Source of the DNA: CBDBBY01 sp965205055
GTDB taxonomy: Bacteria; Pseudomonadota; Alphaproteobacteria; Rhodobacterales; Rhodobacteraceae
Length of the DNA: 64,000 nucleotides
Assembly: GCA_965205055.1 (NCBI GenBank)
Contig: OZ242030.1
Span: forward strand, 3,348,001-3,412,000
Direction of reading: 5' to 3'
Below are positions 9,016-18,661 of this stretch, piece by piece. The notes under the pieces were generated by a model. The model was not told the origin of the DNA. It searched no databases and saw nothing but the letters and a program-made list of their open reading frames with translations. Numbering within the stretch: the stretch's first letter is position 1; each line of letters starts with the position of its first letter. The position numbers were made by a program, and so were the translations under genes.

Positions 9016-9216
9016 CTACGGTTTTGTATCCTCTTTGACACGCATCGGTCGGCGGAAAGGCGGAATCAGGTTGTATTCTGGTCCGGAGACGCCTTGCGCG
9101 CGCAGGGCCCGCGATAACTTTATCGCCTCGGCTACCAATTCAGCGTCGACCTTCGGGTTTTTCACTGCGATGTTCTCGACGTCATCCATATTGTCATCCT
9201 TGATCGATTGGGACAT
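9016..9216 (-). CDS. Small hypothetical protein
   Basis: A 66-aa protein, unrecognised. The start is set at the ATG preceded by a strong ribosome site (GGAGAGGAAG, 3 bases upstream) rather than at the longer in-frame TTG. It is acidic at the N-terminus (DDNMDDVENIAVKNPKVDAE) and ends with a basic segment PPFRRPMRVKEDTKP. It directly follows the tail of an SDH-type serine protease remnant on the same strand; I suspect it was that protease's operon partner, but cannot show it. Confidence 0.5.
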   Translation of the reverse strand: MSQSIKDDNMDDVENIAVKNPKVDAELVAEAIKLSRALRAQGVSGPEYNLIPPFRRPMRVKEDTKP

Positions 9217-9662
9217 AGCTTCCTCTCCTGTGTAGTACAGCGGCATGTCGCATACGCTGCATATGGTCTTGTAGGTCTGCAATACAATTGAATTGCCTTA
9301 TTCAGTTCACTGTTCTTCCCAAAATCTTCGATCTTGAGATTTATGTCTCGCCTAAGCACGTCCATCGATATTCCACGGCCGTGAGTGTGCCAAAGTTCTA
9401 GATTGCTCAGTTTTTCGGCAATTTCAGTTGCGCGTCGCTCGCGCAATTCTTTTGTGACTGTTTGTTTTTCCCCGTGCGTTTTCCTCCAGTTTTTGAACTT
9501 GTATTCTGCCAACCACTCCCTCAACAAGCTGATGGAAAGCTTCCGAGCTTCCTCATATTCGTAAAGCTCGGCTTGGTCGAAATGTGCAAGAAGAACGGCT
9601 GCTTCGGCTGAATTTAGGGTTCCCTTATCAGCTTTTGAGATCAATTTTTGTATTGAATCAAA
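9217..9662 (-). pseudogene. C-terminal remnant of an SDH-family (serine dehydrogenase proteinase, ClpP/SppA-like) protease
   Basis: About 130 residues read cleanly as the tail of an SDH-type serine protease: LNSAEAAVLLAHFDQAELY, EWLAEYKFKNWRKTH, a basic helix with RRATEIAEKLS, then HGRGISMDVLRRDI. Near 9283 the frame shifts; the other frame continues with LQTYKTICSVCDMPLYY, resembling the family's end. The catalytic N-terminal domain is absent. The fragment reads in frame with a decayed subtilase just upstream, so a deletion has joined two unrelated protease genes. Confidence 0.6.
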
Positions 9663-11169
9663 TATCCGAGAGCGGAAACCTGTTTCCCGCTCGTATTGCT
9701 TATTTGTGGATCGATCGGTCCGAAGTGCGCGCGTACGCCGCTGGCGATACGCACTATGCTCGGCGCGGCAAAAAGACGTGCCGAATAATCCAGCAAGATT
9801 TGGTACGATCTCATGGCTCAATACAACGTATGGCTGATCCATTCGCCCTCCGAACCCAACCAAGTCTGGTTTGATGATTCCCGGGCTGCGGCCCGGACCG
9901 ACCGAACTATATGGAGCATGCTTCCAATCATTCTCCATCGAAGCGCATGCTCCGACTGCCAGAGCGTTTACACAATCGGACGGCACTTGGATTCGGCTAA
10001 GGCATGCCGCTGAGTCGCTTTCGCCGCCATTGCCGACAGCTATTGCTGCCAAGGTGGAATTTCTTGAGAGGAGCTGGTCGATAACAGCAGTCCATGCATG
10101 GACCTCATCGTCATCAATAGGTAGTTCTGGACCGACGCACAGGATGACGAAATCATAGTCGCAACTCGTAAGAACGCCTACAATTCGTTCGAGAACCTCA
10201 TAAAGTTCAAAAAAGACTTGGTACGGCAACACCATGCTCATGAAATTCGCTCGTCGGCGGCTTTAGGCCTCCACACTCATAGCGATTTGCCCAATTGGTT
10301 ATTGGATGCCCATCGGGAATTCCGCCATCGAAGATCGCGACGCGAACTTCGGAGGAAACGGGATTTTCGTTCGGCAACGCTGGGAGCGGGCACGAAAAAC
10401 CTGCGGAACGGATTGGCGGCCGGAACGCCCGCAGCTCCGGCAGTTTTCGCAGGGCGCGGACAGTCGAAAAGGTGGCGATCTCTTCCGCATGCTCAGACGG
10501 CACACTCATCGAGAGGAAACACAGGCCGTTGCTGTAGAACCGTCGACCGAAGTCGTGGCCAATTGCCCGGGCTTTGAGGAAACGACCGAATGCTTCAAGC
10601 ATATAGGATTCGCCCTCGTCCTCGCTTGCGTGCAGCACGATCTCCATCGGAATCACGCCGTTCTCGGGCAAACTGCCCTTGATCTTTGCGCGCGTTGCGG
10701 GGGCGGCTATTTGCTCGACCGATATAAGTTCCTTGGCACTGTAATCCCGATCCGACCAACTCGGAAGATCCGCGTTCCAGCTGCGAAACAAACTGCGGTG
10801 GCCTCTCGCGAACAGCTCCGTAGTCAAAGTTTCTTCAGGTGCTCTATTGCGCGAGCGCTTCTCTGGTATCACCCTCTTCGGACGGCTGCCCACCACGTCA
10901 ATCCCAACTTTCTGGAGAAGCGTGGTCGGAAAGTAGGATTTGGCAATGTATTCGGGGTTGAGTGTGAGCGCGAGAACCGCGCTGCCTCCGGGGAAGGCAT
11001 CATCCGGCAGTTCATACAAATGACTTACAGCCTGCTGTAGCATTGGCGACAAGCGAACTTTTGCTTCTTGAAATGTATATGGCGGTTGCTTTGGACCGCC
11101 GCCCCGGCTTCCGGTTATTTCTTCGGTCAGCCGTTCACCGTGTCCGAGGAGAAAATTTTCTTCTGGCAT
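9663..11169 (-). pseudogene. ietS: ietS: subtilisin-like (S8) protease of an IetAS system, broken
   Basis: The N-terminal ~320 codons are intact and include the catalytic aspartate (VAIFDGGIPDGHP, about residue 278) and histidine (HEHGVAV, just before the break). At about 10205-10245 an internal deletion and frameshift interrupt the gene. The next frame resumes with FELYEVLERI and the oxyanion/serine region (IAVGNGGESD; GLFGTSF). A second frameshift follows the serine codon: five T where four would restore GTSFAAPS. Three lesions mean no active triad-containing protein can be made. IetS normally pairs with the AAA ATPase IetA, here 6 bp upstream. Confidence 0.8.
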
Positions 11170-11175
11170 ATTGGC

Positions 11176-12285
11176 TTATTCCGATGTTTTCGCGGCGTTA
11201 TTCTTGACGCGGTCACGAATCGTATCGCGCGCGACGCCTGTCAATTCATGGGCGCGGCGCTGTGAAACCAACCCGTCGGCTACGATCTGCGCGGCCAAGG
11301 CAATTCGCTCCGCTTTCTGAAGATCGTTGTTTGATAATAGCAACAACAATTGTTCACTTACGTCCTGGCCGTTGAGAGCCGCTGCTCGCCGGGCGCTGTT
11401 GACTTTGCGTTCGATATCGCTGAACGACTGGTTCTTCAGCCCAAGAGAAAGTGCTTCAGCCCAGATTTCAGCTTTGGGCGTTACCCGACGCAGCAAAGCG
11501 TTGACGAAGGTCTTTGCCGCTTCACGCGCGGGGAGTTTGAATTCGACATGCTCTTCAAATCGACGCCAGACTGCCGGATCAAGTAGTTCAGAGTGGTTGG
11601 TGGCGGAGATAAGAAGACTGCTGGACGGCCAATCATCAAGTTGTTGCAGCAGCACCGTTACCAAGCGCTTCAGCTCGCCGATTTCGCTTGTATCGTCGCG
11701 ACGCTTTGCGATCGCATCCAGTTCGTCAAGCAGCAGGACCGCATCCACCGCCTTTGCGTAATCCAAAGCGTGTCGCAGGTTTGAGCCCGTGCGCCCAAGA
11801 TAGCTGCTCATGACAGACGACAAGTCGAGGATCAGCAGCGGGCGCTTCAACTCGCGTGCCAGCCACCGTGCAGCCAATGTTTTCCCTACCCCTGGAGGGC
11901 CGGTGAAAAGAATTGCGCGAGTCGGTTCAAGGCCGGCATTGGCCAATGCGCCCAATTTGCAGCGCTCATTGACCAGACGCCTGAGCGTTTCCTCAAGATG
12001 CTTGCCAAAGACCGGTTCATGCGGGAGTTCCGGTATTACCTCAAGTCTCAAGAGTTGGAATCGGGAGTCGCTGTCGACTGGAAGCGGCGCCTCGGTGGTG
12101 CGGCGCAATGGCGACGCCGGGTTTGGCCGCTTTCGCAAGAGTTGAATCAACTCCTCCGAGAGCGGACGATCTTCAGTACGATTGGCAACCCGGTGCAAAA
12201 ATGTTTGCACGTCCTGCTGACGGCTTGAAAGGGCTATACGCGCTAGATGGAGAAAATTCTCCCTTATTTTCGCCTGTTCTTCCAT
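11176..12285 (-). CDS. ietA: ietA: AAA+ ATPase of an IetAS system
   Basis: A 369-aa AAA+ ATPase: Walker A GPPGVGKT (residues 129-136), Walker B LLLDELDA (184-191), sensor-1 ISATNHS, and an arginine-rich RRF region near residue 245. It ends with a helical region containing an HTH-like segment (VSQRRAHELTGVARDTIRD). Followed 6 bp later by a subtilase gene, this is the layout of ietAS, first described as a plasmid incompatibility module and later reported as phage defence. The ATPase frame is intact although its protease partner is not, so it is probably non-functional in defence. Confidence 0.85.
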   Translation of the reverse strand: MEEQAKIRENFLHLARIALSSRQQDVQTFLHRVANRTEDRPLSEELIQLLRKRPNPASPLRRTTEAPLPVDSDSRFQLLRLEVIPELPHEPVFGKHLEETLRRLVNERCKLGALANAGLEPTRAILFTGPPGVGKTLAARWLARELKRPLLILDLSSVMSSYLGRTGSNLRHALDYAKAVDAVLLLDELDAIAKRRDDTSEIGELKRLVTVLLQQLDDWPSSSLLISATNHSELLDPAVWRRFEEHVEFKLPAREAAKTFVNALLRRVTPKAEIWAEALSLGLKNQSFSDIERKVNSARRAAALNGQDVSEQLLLLLSNNDLQKAERIALAAQIVADGLVSQRRAHELTGVARDTIRDRVKNNAAKTSE

Positions 12286-12975
12286 ATCGTCTTTTTTCTA
12301 TTGATAGTCAAGGATTTCATCCATATCACTTAATGGAAGAAAACGCAATTCCTTTTTTTGAAATCTTCCAATTTTTTCTTCATTTGCTCTGCAACGTTCG
12401 CTGGGGAAGCGGCGTACTGGCGCTCCGCAGCTTTCGCCTGCCTGAATCTCGACCACCATCCGATTCAGAAAGTTTGCTGAATATGGAGCTGAAATCCTTG
12501 CCGGTTTCCAAAACAAGTGTGAATCCCGAATCAACCATGAAAAAGTGAACTGCCCGGGTTTTCCAGAGAGCAAAGTGCTAAACAAAGTAACCGGACACTC
12601 AAGGGAAAGAGCCGAAGATAGAGAGAATGCCGCCCCGAGACATCAAACCGAGCTTGGCGCGGAATTCGGCTGGTCAATAATTCGTGCCGACCAATCCAGC
12701 GACAACGCGGCTCTCTGTTCAATCACGGCGAAGCTCGTCGGATCATCGCCGAATTCGAACCCTCGCCTCGGCCTGTCGCGCTACGCGCTCCAGCCCTCAG
12801 CGAGGGTTGGCGGATGCCTCGGAACCCCGGCTCGACTGACGACCGACGTCAGCGGTCCATCAAGTGCTACGTGAAGTACTGGGGGCGACTAGCGGCCTGT
12901 CTATTTCACTAGAGTCCTGTATGGTCCTCGCAAGAACGGCGCGGCTACAGCGCGGGGCAGACGAGAGGCGGGACG
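12286..12975. other. Intergenic stretch upstream of ietA, no supported gene
   Basis: No convincing gene. Near 12700-12780 one + frame gives FNHGEARRIIAEFEPS, which faintly resembles the C-terminal region of an IS3-type transposase, but the match is too short to call. AT content rises near 12290-12400. Confidence 0.4.
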
Positions 12976-13675
12976 ATGCGGACGGGAGTGGACTTCGAGG
13001 CTGCGGACGAGCGGCGCGGGCGGCTCGAGGCGATCGCGGACGGCGGCAACAGCAAGGGGAAGCACGCGCGCTGGGCGCGGATCATCGTTCTGTGTCAATA
13101 GGCATCCAATCAAGTCCCATTTTAGGCATGCAAGGCTGACCTGCAGCGAGGAGTGGTTTTTCGGGGTGGCAGGAGCCGGACGGGGAGACGCACGGGACGG
13201 TGCGCGCTTTGGCGAAGACGGTCGGCCTCGCGCCGTCGACCGTGCACAAGATCCTCGTCCGCCACCGGCTCGCGCCGCACGAGGTGCGGCAATTCAAGGT
13301 GTTGACCGATCAGGACTTCACGGAGAAGACCTGCGAAGTCATCGGGTTGTACATGGATCCGCCGGACCGGAGATCCACGCCATCGTGGACAACGACTTCG
13401 CCCACAAGCACTCGGCCGTCGCGGATTGGCTGGCGGACCGCCGGCGCTGGACCCTCCACTTCACGCCGACCTTCTGCTCCTGGACGGACGCGGTCGAGGG
13501 CTTCTTCGGGAAGCTGGCCTGCCGCCGTCTCCAGCGCGGCGTCCATGATTCCCTCGAGGATCTCGAGGCGGCGATCGAGGAATTCATCGCGCTGCACAAC
13601 GAGAAGGAGGCGAAGCCGTTCAAATGGACGGCCGCCCGGCAAAGAGGGTTCCAAATGATTCGGACAAGCCGCTAG
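12976..13675 (+). pseudogene. IS630-family transposase, decayed
   Basis: Pieces of one transposase are spread over shifted frames: an N-terminal piece (RTGVDFEAADERRGRLEAIA), an HTH-like VRALAKTVGLAPSTVHKIL, then the second catalytic aspartate region VDNDFAHKHSAVADWL and the SWTDAVEGFFGKLACRRLQ segment with the catalytic glutamate. The part with the first aspartate is deleted near 13370, and an IS21-like end interrupts it at 13093. Its stop codon overlaps the stop of the large ATPase gene on the other strand. Confidence 0.82.
13093..13120 (+). repeat. Solo IS21-like terminal end (inverted partner at 61378)
   Basis: TGTCAATAGGCATCCAATCA and the following AAGTCCCA resemble IS21-family ends (TG at the tip, repeated AATCC/TCCCA blocks). 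Seventeen bases are exactly repeated, inverted, at 61390-61406. It sits inside the decayed IS630 transposase. Confidence 0.45.
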
Positions 13676-16600
13676 ATTGAACGAACGACGTACGCCGGCC
13701 GACTCCGTCCTTCTGCAAAGTAGAGCGCGCTGAACTTTTCAATCTGCTTGATTCGGTCGATCAGAGACCGCTCCTGTTTCGAATTTGAGACATTCCGAAC
13801 TAGGAATTTCGCATCCGTGTCCGTCAATCGGAAAATGAGATAGTTCGCCACAGCGGAAAAAATGGAGATATCGAAGTCCCGCGCTTCCTGTGAAGCAAGC
13901 ACCAATGAGATTCCGTACTTGCGACATTCCTTCGCCATGGTCGGAATGAGCTTCAATCCGGCCGCGCGATGCGCCTCGTCGAAGATCAATGAATGAGATA
14001 TCCGGCCCTGCACTCCCCTTCGGAACATGTCCTTGTACAAACCGTAAAATACCAGATACGCGAACGCACGCTGGAGGTTGTCGTTCTGTGTGGTGTGGAC
14101 ACGTACGACGGTCGGCAGTTCGCCCTCCCAAAGACCGCTTTGCGTTTCGTTGCCCGCTTCGAAAAATCCGTAATCGTCCAGCTCCCCAAGGCGCGCCAGC
14201 AATGACTTCAGGCCTCGGTCCGGATTCGGATCGTCGCGCAAAATTTCTACAAAGCGTTTGAATGCCGGTTCCGAAGCCGCCTCGCCGCCGATACCCCAGC
14301 CCGCCTCCTCGAAACTTTCCTTGATGGCCCGGCGAATTCGGTCGGCCTGCAGGTCTCCAAGCTCGGGATAGATGGCAGCGAAGATATCCCGAACGGCTCC
14401 GGCGACGTCAATATGCGCCATGCGCTTGTTTCGGTCGATCACCCGCAGCGGGTTGAAACCGAGTCCGTCGAAATCGACGAAACGAACCGCGCCTATAGCC
14501 TGTTCAAGCCTTTCGTCGATATCCTGATGATAGGAAAAAACCAAAGGTCGAATGTTCGCGGCGACCATTTGTTGGCACAAATCAACCAGACATGTGGTCT
14601 TTCCCATGCCCGGCAAGCCGGCGATCAGGAGATGAGGGTTGCCATCGACACCGAGGCGCCATCCGACATCCGAATTCGTGTAGGTGTTCGCGCCAAGGCG
14701 GATCGTGGGCGCGGGATCGTCCGTCTCCCGCGCGAGGACATCGGAGCCGTCCGCCTTCTCTTCGTTTCCGGCCGTTGGTCGCGGCATATTTCCACTGTCG
14801 GACTCATCTGGGTACGATGTCAACGAGTTCGCGTTCCCTCCGTCCGGCAGATCGGAAGACGGCGCCTCGAAACCTTGTTCCGCGTCAGGAAGGAGAGCGG
14901 GGCCAAACATGAAGATCTGCGTTTCCCAATCTTCAGGAGAGATTTTCAACGGGCGGACGCCTGCGAATTCGGGGCAAAACACCCAGCCGCGATCTTCCGC
15001 CGCGGAGGGAGCGAAGGTGTAGTCCCCGCCTTTCTCGATCATGCGATCGATTTCCTCGACAAGTGCCTTGTGATGCTCCGACCGCATGCCGTGCCTGTGC
15101 GCTTTGTCGGCATAGAACCGCAGCGCGCGCGCCAGCCTGGCGCGGCGGAGCGCCCTGAACGAAGCGCATGCGTTTTCGTTGTCGTACCAACGATTCCAGC
15201 GCTCGCGGAAATCTTGGGTTTGCCGGTCTATTTGCCTCAGGATCTCGGGCGAACGGGCAGTGCGAAGGTGACGACGATACTTCACCTCGACGAACCGGAA
15301 TGCGAGCCCCTTGCGAGGGATTGCGGAAACATGGATCAGATCCGGTCGCGTCCCCTTTTCGCCGCTTTTCTTGCTTCCGCTCGGTGCAGGAAAGAGGTCG
15401 GTTGCGTCATCGGCAGGAACGAAGAACCCATCTTCAAGCGAGGTCCAGCAATTTTCCGTTGCCGGAGCGTTCGTGCAGTTGGCGCGAGACACCGACAAGG
15501 CGATCAACTCCGAAGTGGCCTGTTTGTGTCCGGTGAGACGAATAGCAAGGCGGCCGCTGAGAGCCTTCAAATTTTCCAGAAGAAACTCGGCGTTCCGGCG
15601 GCTGCGGCTCAGCCCCATTTGATCGAGCGCATCGTCGAGCAGGACGCGAACTTCGCTTAGCTTCGTAGTGGACGTTATCAACTGAAGGCATCCGAGGTCT
15701 TCGCGCTCCGGCACGCAGTCGATCACGTAAGCGTCGTAAACTTCCCGGTTGTCTCGCGGCGAGTCGAAGTATTCAATGCCGGCGTTTCGGTCCAGCGTAA
15801 TCACCCAATCGCTGAGTCGATGCAGTTCCGCGAGGCTGTCCTCTTTTTCGCGGGAAATTTCGGTTTTCAGCACCGGGTGCCCAGCCCCCGCTTTGAGATG
15901 GCGGGAAACCGCACTTTGAATGGCGTCCCGGAGGCGCGCCAGCGTTTCAGTATGCACGCGGCGGGAAGGGTGTTTTTCCCCCTCCTTCGCAGCAGGAATC
16001 GAGCTGACCCAAATGGGCAACGACCCATTCGCGTATTGCCGGTCGAAGAATGACAGCAAGCCGAATGCGTAGTGCGGAGAAGCCGTCGCCATTCCCGCCG
16101 CACCGTCGTTTTCGACATCTACTCGAGATTCGAACGTGTCGAATGCGATCGCCAAATGCGCGGCGGCGCTGGGGTCCGGTTTTTCCTTGCGGGACCAACG
16201 CAGCCGGGGCATGTTTATGCCGCCGGGAAGACTCAAGGACTCCAGCATCCAAAGATCTTCGGCGGCGAGGACTCCTGCGCCGCGGCGGCGTTTCTCAAGC
16301 GCTTCCGAAATATATCGCCCCGAGACGCCGCGCTGTTCCGCGGACGGATATAGATCCAATGAGAAGACCGGCAGCGAAGCGGCGTGCGTTTCGTCGCTCT
16401 CGTCATCCTCATGCTCGCCGTCCGGCCGATATCTCTTTTGAACGCCGCCGAATGCCTTGGCGACCGTGAATCCGTCTCCAGCGCGAAGCGCATGAACGTG
16501 CAACAGTCGGGAAGTGTCGTGGCAATCCAGATATTTGGCGATCTCGCCCTCCAGCACCTTGGCGCTTTTGTTGCCTACGATCTGTGCCGTATCCGCGAAT

Positions 16601-18660
16601 TCGCCCTCGCCCAGGGCGCGCGAAAGGATCGCCACCGCCGCCTTGGGCTCCGGATCCGTGTCGGGCACCATGCCTACCGCATGAAAGCCCAGCGTGTCGG
16701 CGAAGACGTACGCGCCGTCGCCCGGCTTCGGAAGAAACGTCGGAAACATCGCGCCGTCGAGAGCGGTGAATTCTTCGCGGACCGCCTTGGCGTGCTGATT
16801 CTGATCGAATGCGGTATGGAGCACGAGATTGTCGTAGGCGGCGTGCCACGCAACCCGCAGCGGATGAGCAGGCAGAACGATGAGGCCGATGGTTCGGCCG
16901 GACAGCGACTGAACTTCCACAGTGTTGGCCAAGGCGAAAGATGGCTCGCCGACTTCCAAAAGTTTCGCCCAAGCGCGCAGATAGTCCTGGACGCTTCGAA
17001 ATACGGCGGTCTCATCATCGTATATCTGACCGACTCCGCCGCCGTTGCTGAATCGTTTTGCTATGCTGCGGCTGGCCGCAACCGCATGATTCCACGATTC
17101 GCTGCTGTCGCCATCGAACGCTTCGAATTGCGGGGCCTCGGCACGGTCCCCGGACCCTCGCACTTTGACCTTCCAGCGGCCGATCGCTCCGTTTCTCTCC
17201 GTCCATTGCTGTTCAACCTCGGCGATCAACGACGGTCGGAACACCTTGAAGCTCTGTCTCCTTTCGCCCTCGGCCGGGGGTCGCAACAAGACGAAGCCCT
17301 TGGCATCCGCAACGATCGCGGGCTCCGACGCAATCCGCGAGACGACTTCGCGACTGTCCAGCTCGATCAATCCCTCGCTGAATGCACGGACATTCGCGCC
17401 GACGCCGCCGACCTCCGATCCTTCCGGGGGATTGCCGAAGCGGATCATGAAGCCTTCGCTCTCCTGGCGCTTGATCGTTTCGTCGCCGACCACCGAGACG
17501 ACCACCTTGGCTTCCAGCTGCGTGTTTTCATCAAGCCCCGAAAAATCGTCGTCGGTAAATCGGCACAGCTCGCCGCTTCTCCGCGCGAAGTGGGAGACTT
17601 CGCGGAATGCGATCTCCTCGTCTTGATCCGTTTGGACGGAAATCCGGTACTCGACCGCACTTTTCTCCAGATCGACCGGATCGGCATTCCACTTGACCGA
17701 CAGGGTTGAAAAACGGCCGGTTTGTTCGGCGTCCGCCCTCATTATGAAGGCGGGAGGCTCGTCCGCGTCGCTGCCGCCGACAAGGCCGGACCATTTGAGA
17801 AGCGCCCCTTTCTCGCTTCGCCAAGGCTTGAGGTCGATGCCTTGGATCGATTTCGCGGGGCGCTCGGTTCTCAGATTGCCGATCCAAAGATGCTCCGCCT
17901 TCGCCAGATGCTTCAGAGCAAGAGGCAGCGGTTTGGTGTCCACCTCGTGGAGGAATCGCTCCAGATTGCCGACGTCTTTTTCAGAATCCTTGTCCAGCCG
18001 CACCGATTCAATGCGCGCGGCAGGCGGGAGGCTGGAGCTGCCGGGACCAAGCAAGCGGTCCACGAACATGCGGGAGGTATTCAGCAGATCGTCGAACTCG
18101 TCGCACTCGTCATTGAAGATGGGCCATAATCCCAAGAGATGGAGGTAGGCGCCCGGCGGTTTGCTTCCCGCTGCGACCCGGCAGAGAAAGTCGAATTCGG
18201 TCCATCGCGACAGGGCATATTTGCGACCGGCTCCTCGCGCCGTCTTGATCGCCTGCTTCGCGTAGCGCTGGTTCGCCCGAATGAGGTCCTGCTCGATCTC
18301 GCGCAACGCTATGCGCGTTGCTTCCTTGAACAGCGCAGTTTCGTCCACCTCCCGAGATGCGCTGTAAATTCCGTCCATTCCGGCGCCGGCGCGGCCGGTA
18401 TCCACCAAGAGCAGGACGGCGTCACCCTTATCTTCGCGCCATTCCACCGCTCTGTCCGCAGTAATGGTTCGCGCGCCCTCTGAATCGGCCACTCTCCGAA
18501 TTTGCCATCCTTTCGGCGTGAAAGCCTTGTCGTCCGCGAGCGCCTTGACCACATTCGGCGCCAGGCAACGCACGAAGGCCATCGCGCCGATCCTTGAATC
18601 GCCAAGCAGCCCCTCGAATGCTTCTGCGAGAAACCGTCCATGGAATCTGGTCCAATGCAC
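13672..18660 (-). CDS. Very large HerA/FtsK-like ATPase with nuclease-like motif (MAD8/DptH-like)
   Basis: A 1662-aa protein, last gene of a three-gene operon. The C-terminal ~320 residues are a HerA-type P-loop ATPase: Walker A LIAGLPGMGKTT near 1348 and Walker B LIFDEAHRA near 1560, followed by VLASQEARDF. Before it, near residue 1120, RPDLIHV and then FRFVEVKYR give a D...ExK pattern like a PD-(D/E)XK nuclease. The N-terminal ~1000 residues are unrecognised. Size, ATPase type and gene order resemble DptH and, better in my memory, MAD8 of the methylation-associated defence system. It starts 1 bp after the previous gene. Its stop TAG lies inside CTAG shared with an IS630 remnant, so a few C-terminal residues may have been replaced. 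Confidence 0.72.
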   Translation of the reverse strand: MHWTRFHGRFLAEAFEGLLGDSRIGAMAFVRCLAPNVVKALADDKAFTPKGWQIRRVADSEGARTITADRAVEWREDKGDAVLLLVDTGRAGAGMDGIYSASREVDETALFKEATRIALREIEQDLIRANQRYAKQAIKTARGAGRKYALSRWTEFDFLCRVAAGSKPPGAYLHLLGLWPIFNDECDEFDDLLNTSRMFVDRLLGPGSSSLPPAARIESVRLDKDSEKDVGNLERFLHEVDTKPLPLALKHLAKAEHLWIGNLRTERPAKSIQGIDLKPWRSEKGALLKWSGLVGGSDADEPPAFIMRADAEQTGRFSTLSVKWNADPVDLEKSAVEYRISVQTDQDEEIAFREVSHFARRSGELCRFTDDDFSGLDENTQLEAKVVVSVVGDETIKRQESEGFMIRFGNPPEGSEVGGVGANVRAFSEGLIELDSREVVSRIASEPAIVADAKGFVLLRPPAEGERRQSFKVFRPSLIAEVEQQWTERNGAIGRWKVKVRGSGDRAEAPQFEAFDGDSSESWNHAVAASRSIAKRFSNGGGVGQIYDDETAVFRSVQDYLRAWAKLLEVGEPSFALANTVEVQSLSGRTIGLIVLPAHPLRVAWHAAYDNLVLHTAFDQNQHAKAVREEFTALDGAMFPTFLPKPGDGAYVFADTLGFHAVGMVPDTDPEPKAAVAILSRALGEGEFADTAQIVGNKSAKVLEGEIAKYLDCHDTSRLLHVHALRAGDGFTVAKAFGGVQKRYRPDGEHEDDESDETHAASLPVFSLDLYPSAEQRGVSGRYISEALEKRRRGAGVLAAEDLWMLESLSLPGGINMPRLRWSRKEKPDPSAAAHLAIAFDTFESRVDVENDGAAGMATASPHYAFGLLSFFDRQYANGSLPIWVSSIPAAKEGEKHPSRRVHTETLARLRDAIQSAVSRHLKAGAGHPVLKTEISREKEDSLAELHRLSDWVITLDRNAGIEYFDSPRDNREVYDAYVIDCVPEREDLGCLQLITSTTKLSEVRVLLDDALDQMGLSRSRRNAEFLLENLKALSGRLAIRLTGHKQATSELIALSVSRANCTNAPATENCWTSLEDGFFVPADDATDLFPAPSGSKKSGEKGTRPDLIHVSAIPRKGLAFRFVEVKYRRHLRTARSPEILRQIDRQTQDFRERWNRWYDNENACASFRALRRARLARALRFYADKAHRHGMRSEHHKALVEEIDRMIEKGGDYTFAPSAAEDRGWVFCPEFAGVRPLKISPEDWETQIFMFGPALLPDAEQGFEAPSSDLPDGGNANSLTSYPDESDSGNMPRPTAGNEEKADGSDVLARETDDPAPTIRLGANTYTNSDVGWRLGVDGNPHLLIAGLPGMGKTTCLVDLCQQMVAANIRPLVFSYHQDIDERLEQAIGAVRFVDFDGLGFNPLRVIDRNKRMAHIDVAGAVRDIFAAIYPELGDLQADRIRRAIKESFEEAGWGIGGEAASEPAFKRFVEILRDDPNPDRGLKSLLARLGELDDYGFFEAGNETQSGLWEGELPTVVRVHTTQNDNLQRAFAYLVFYGLYKDMFRRGVQGRISHSLIFDEAHRAAGLKLIPTMAKECRKYGISLVLASQEARDFDISIFSAVANYLIFRLTDTDAKFLVRNVSNSKQERSLIDRIKQIEKFSALYFAEGRSRPAYVVRSI

Positions 18661-18661
18661 G

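Noticed and set aside
12298..12585. 95-codon minus-strand frame upstream of ietA
   Set aside because: No ribosome site, no family match, and low-quality composition; treated as intergenic.
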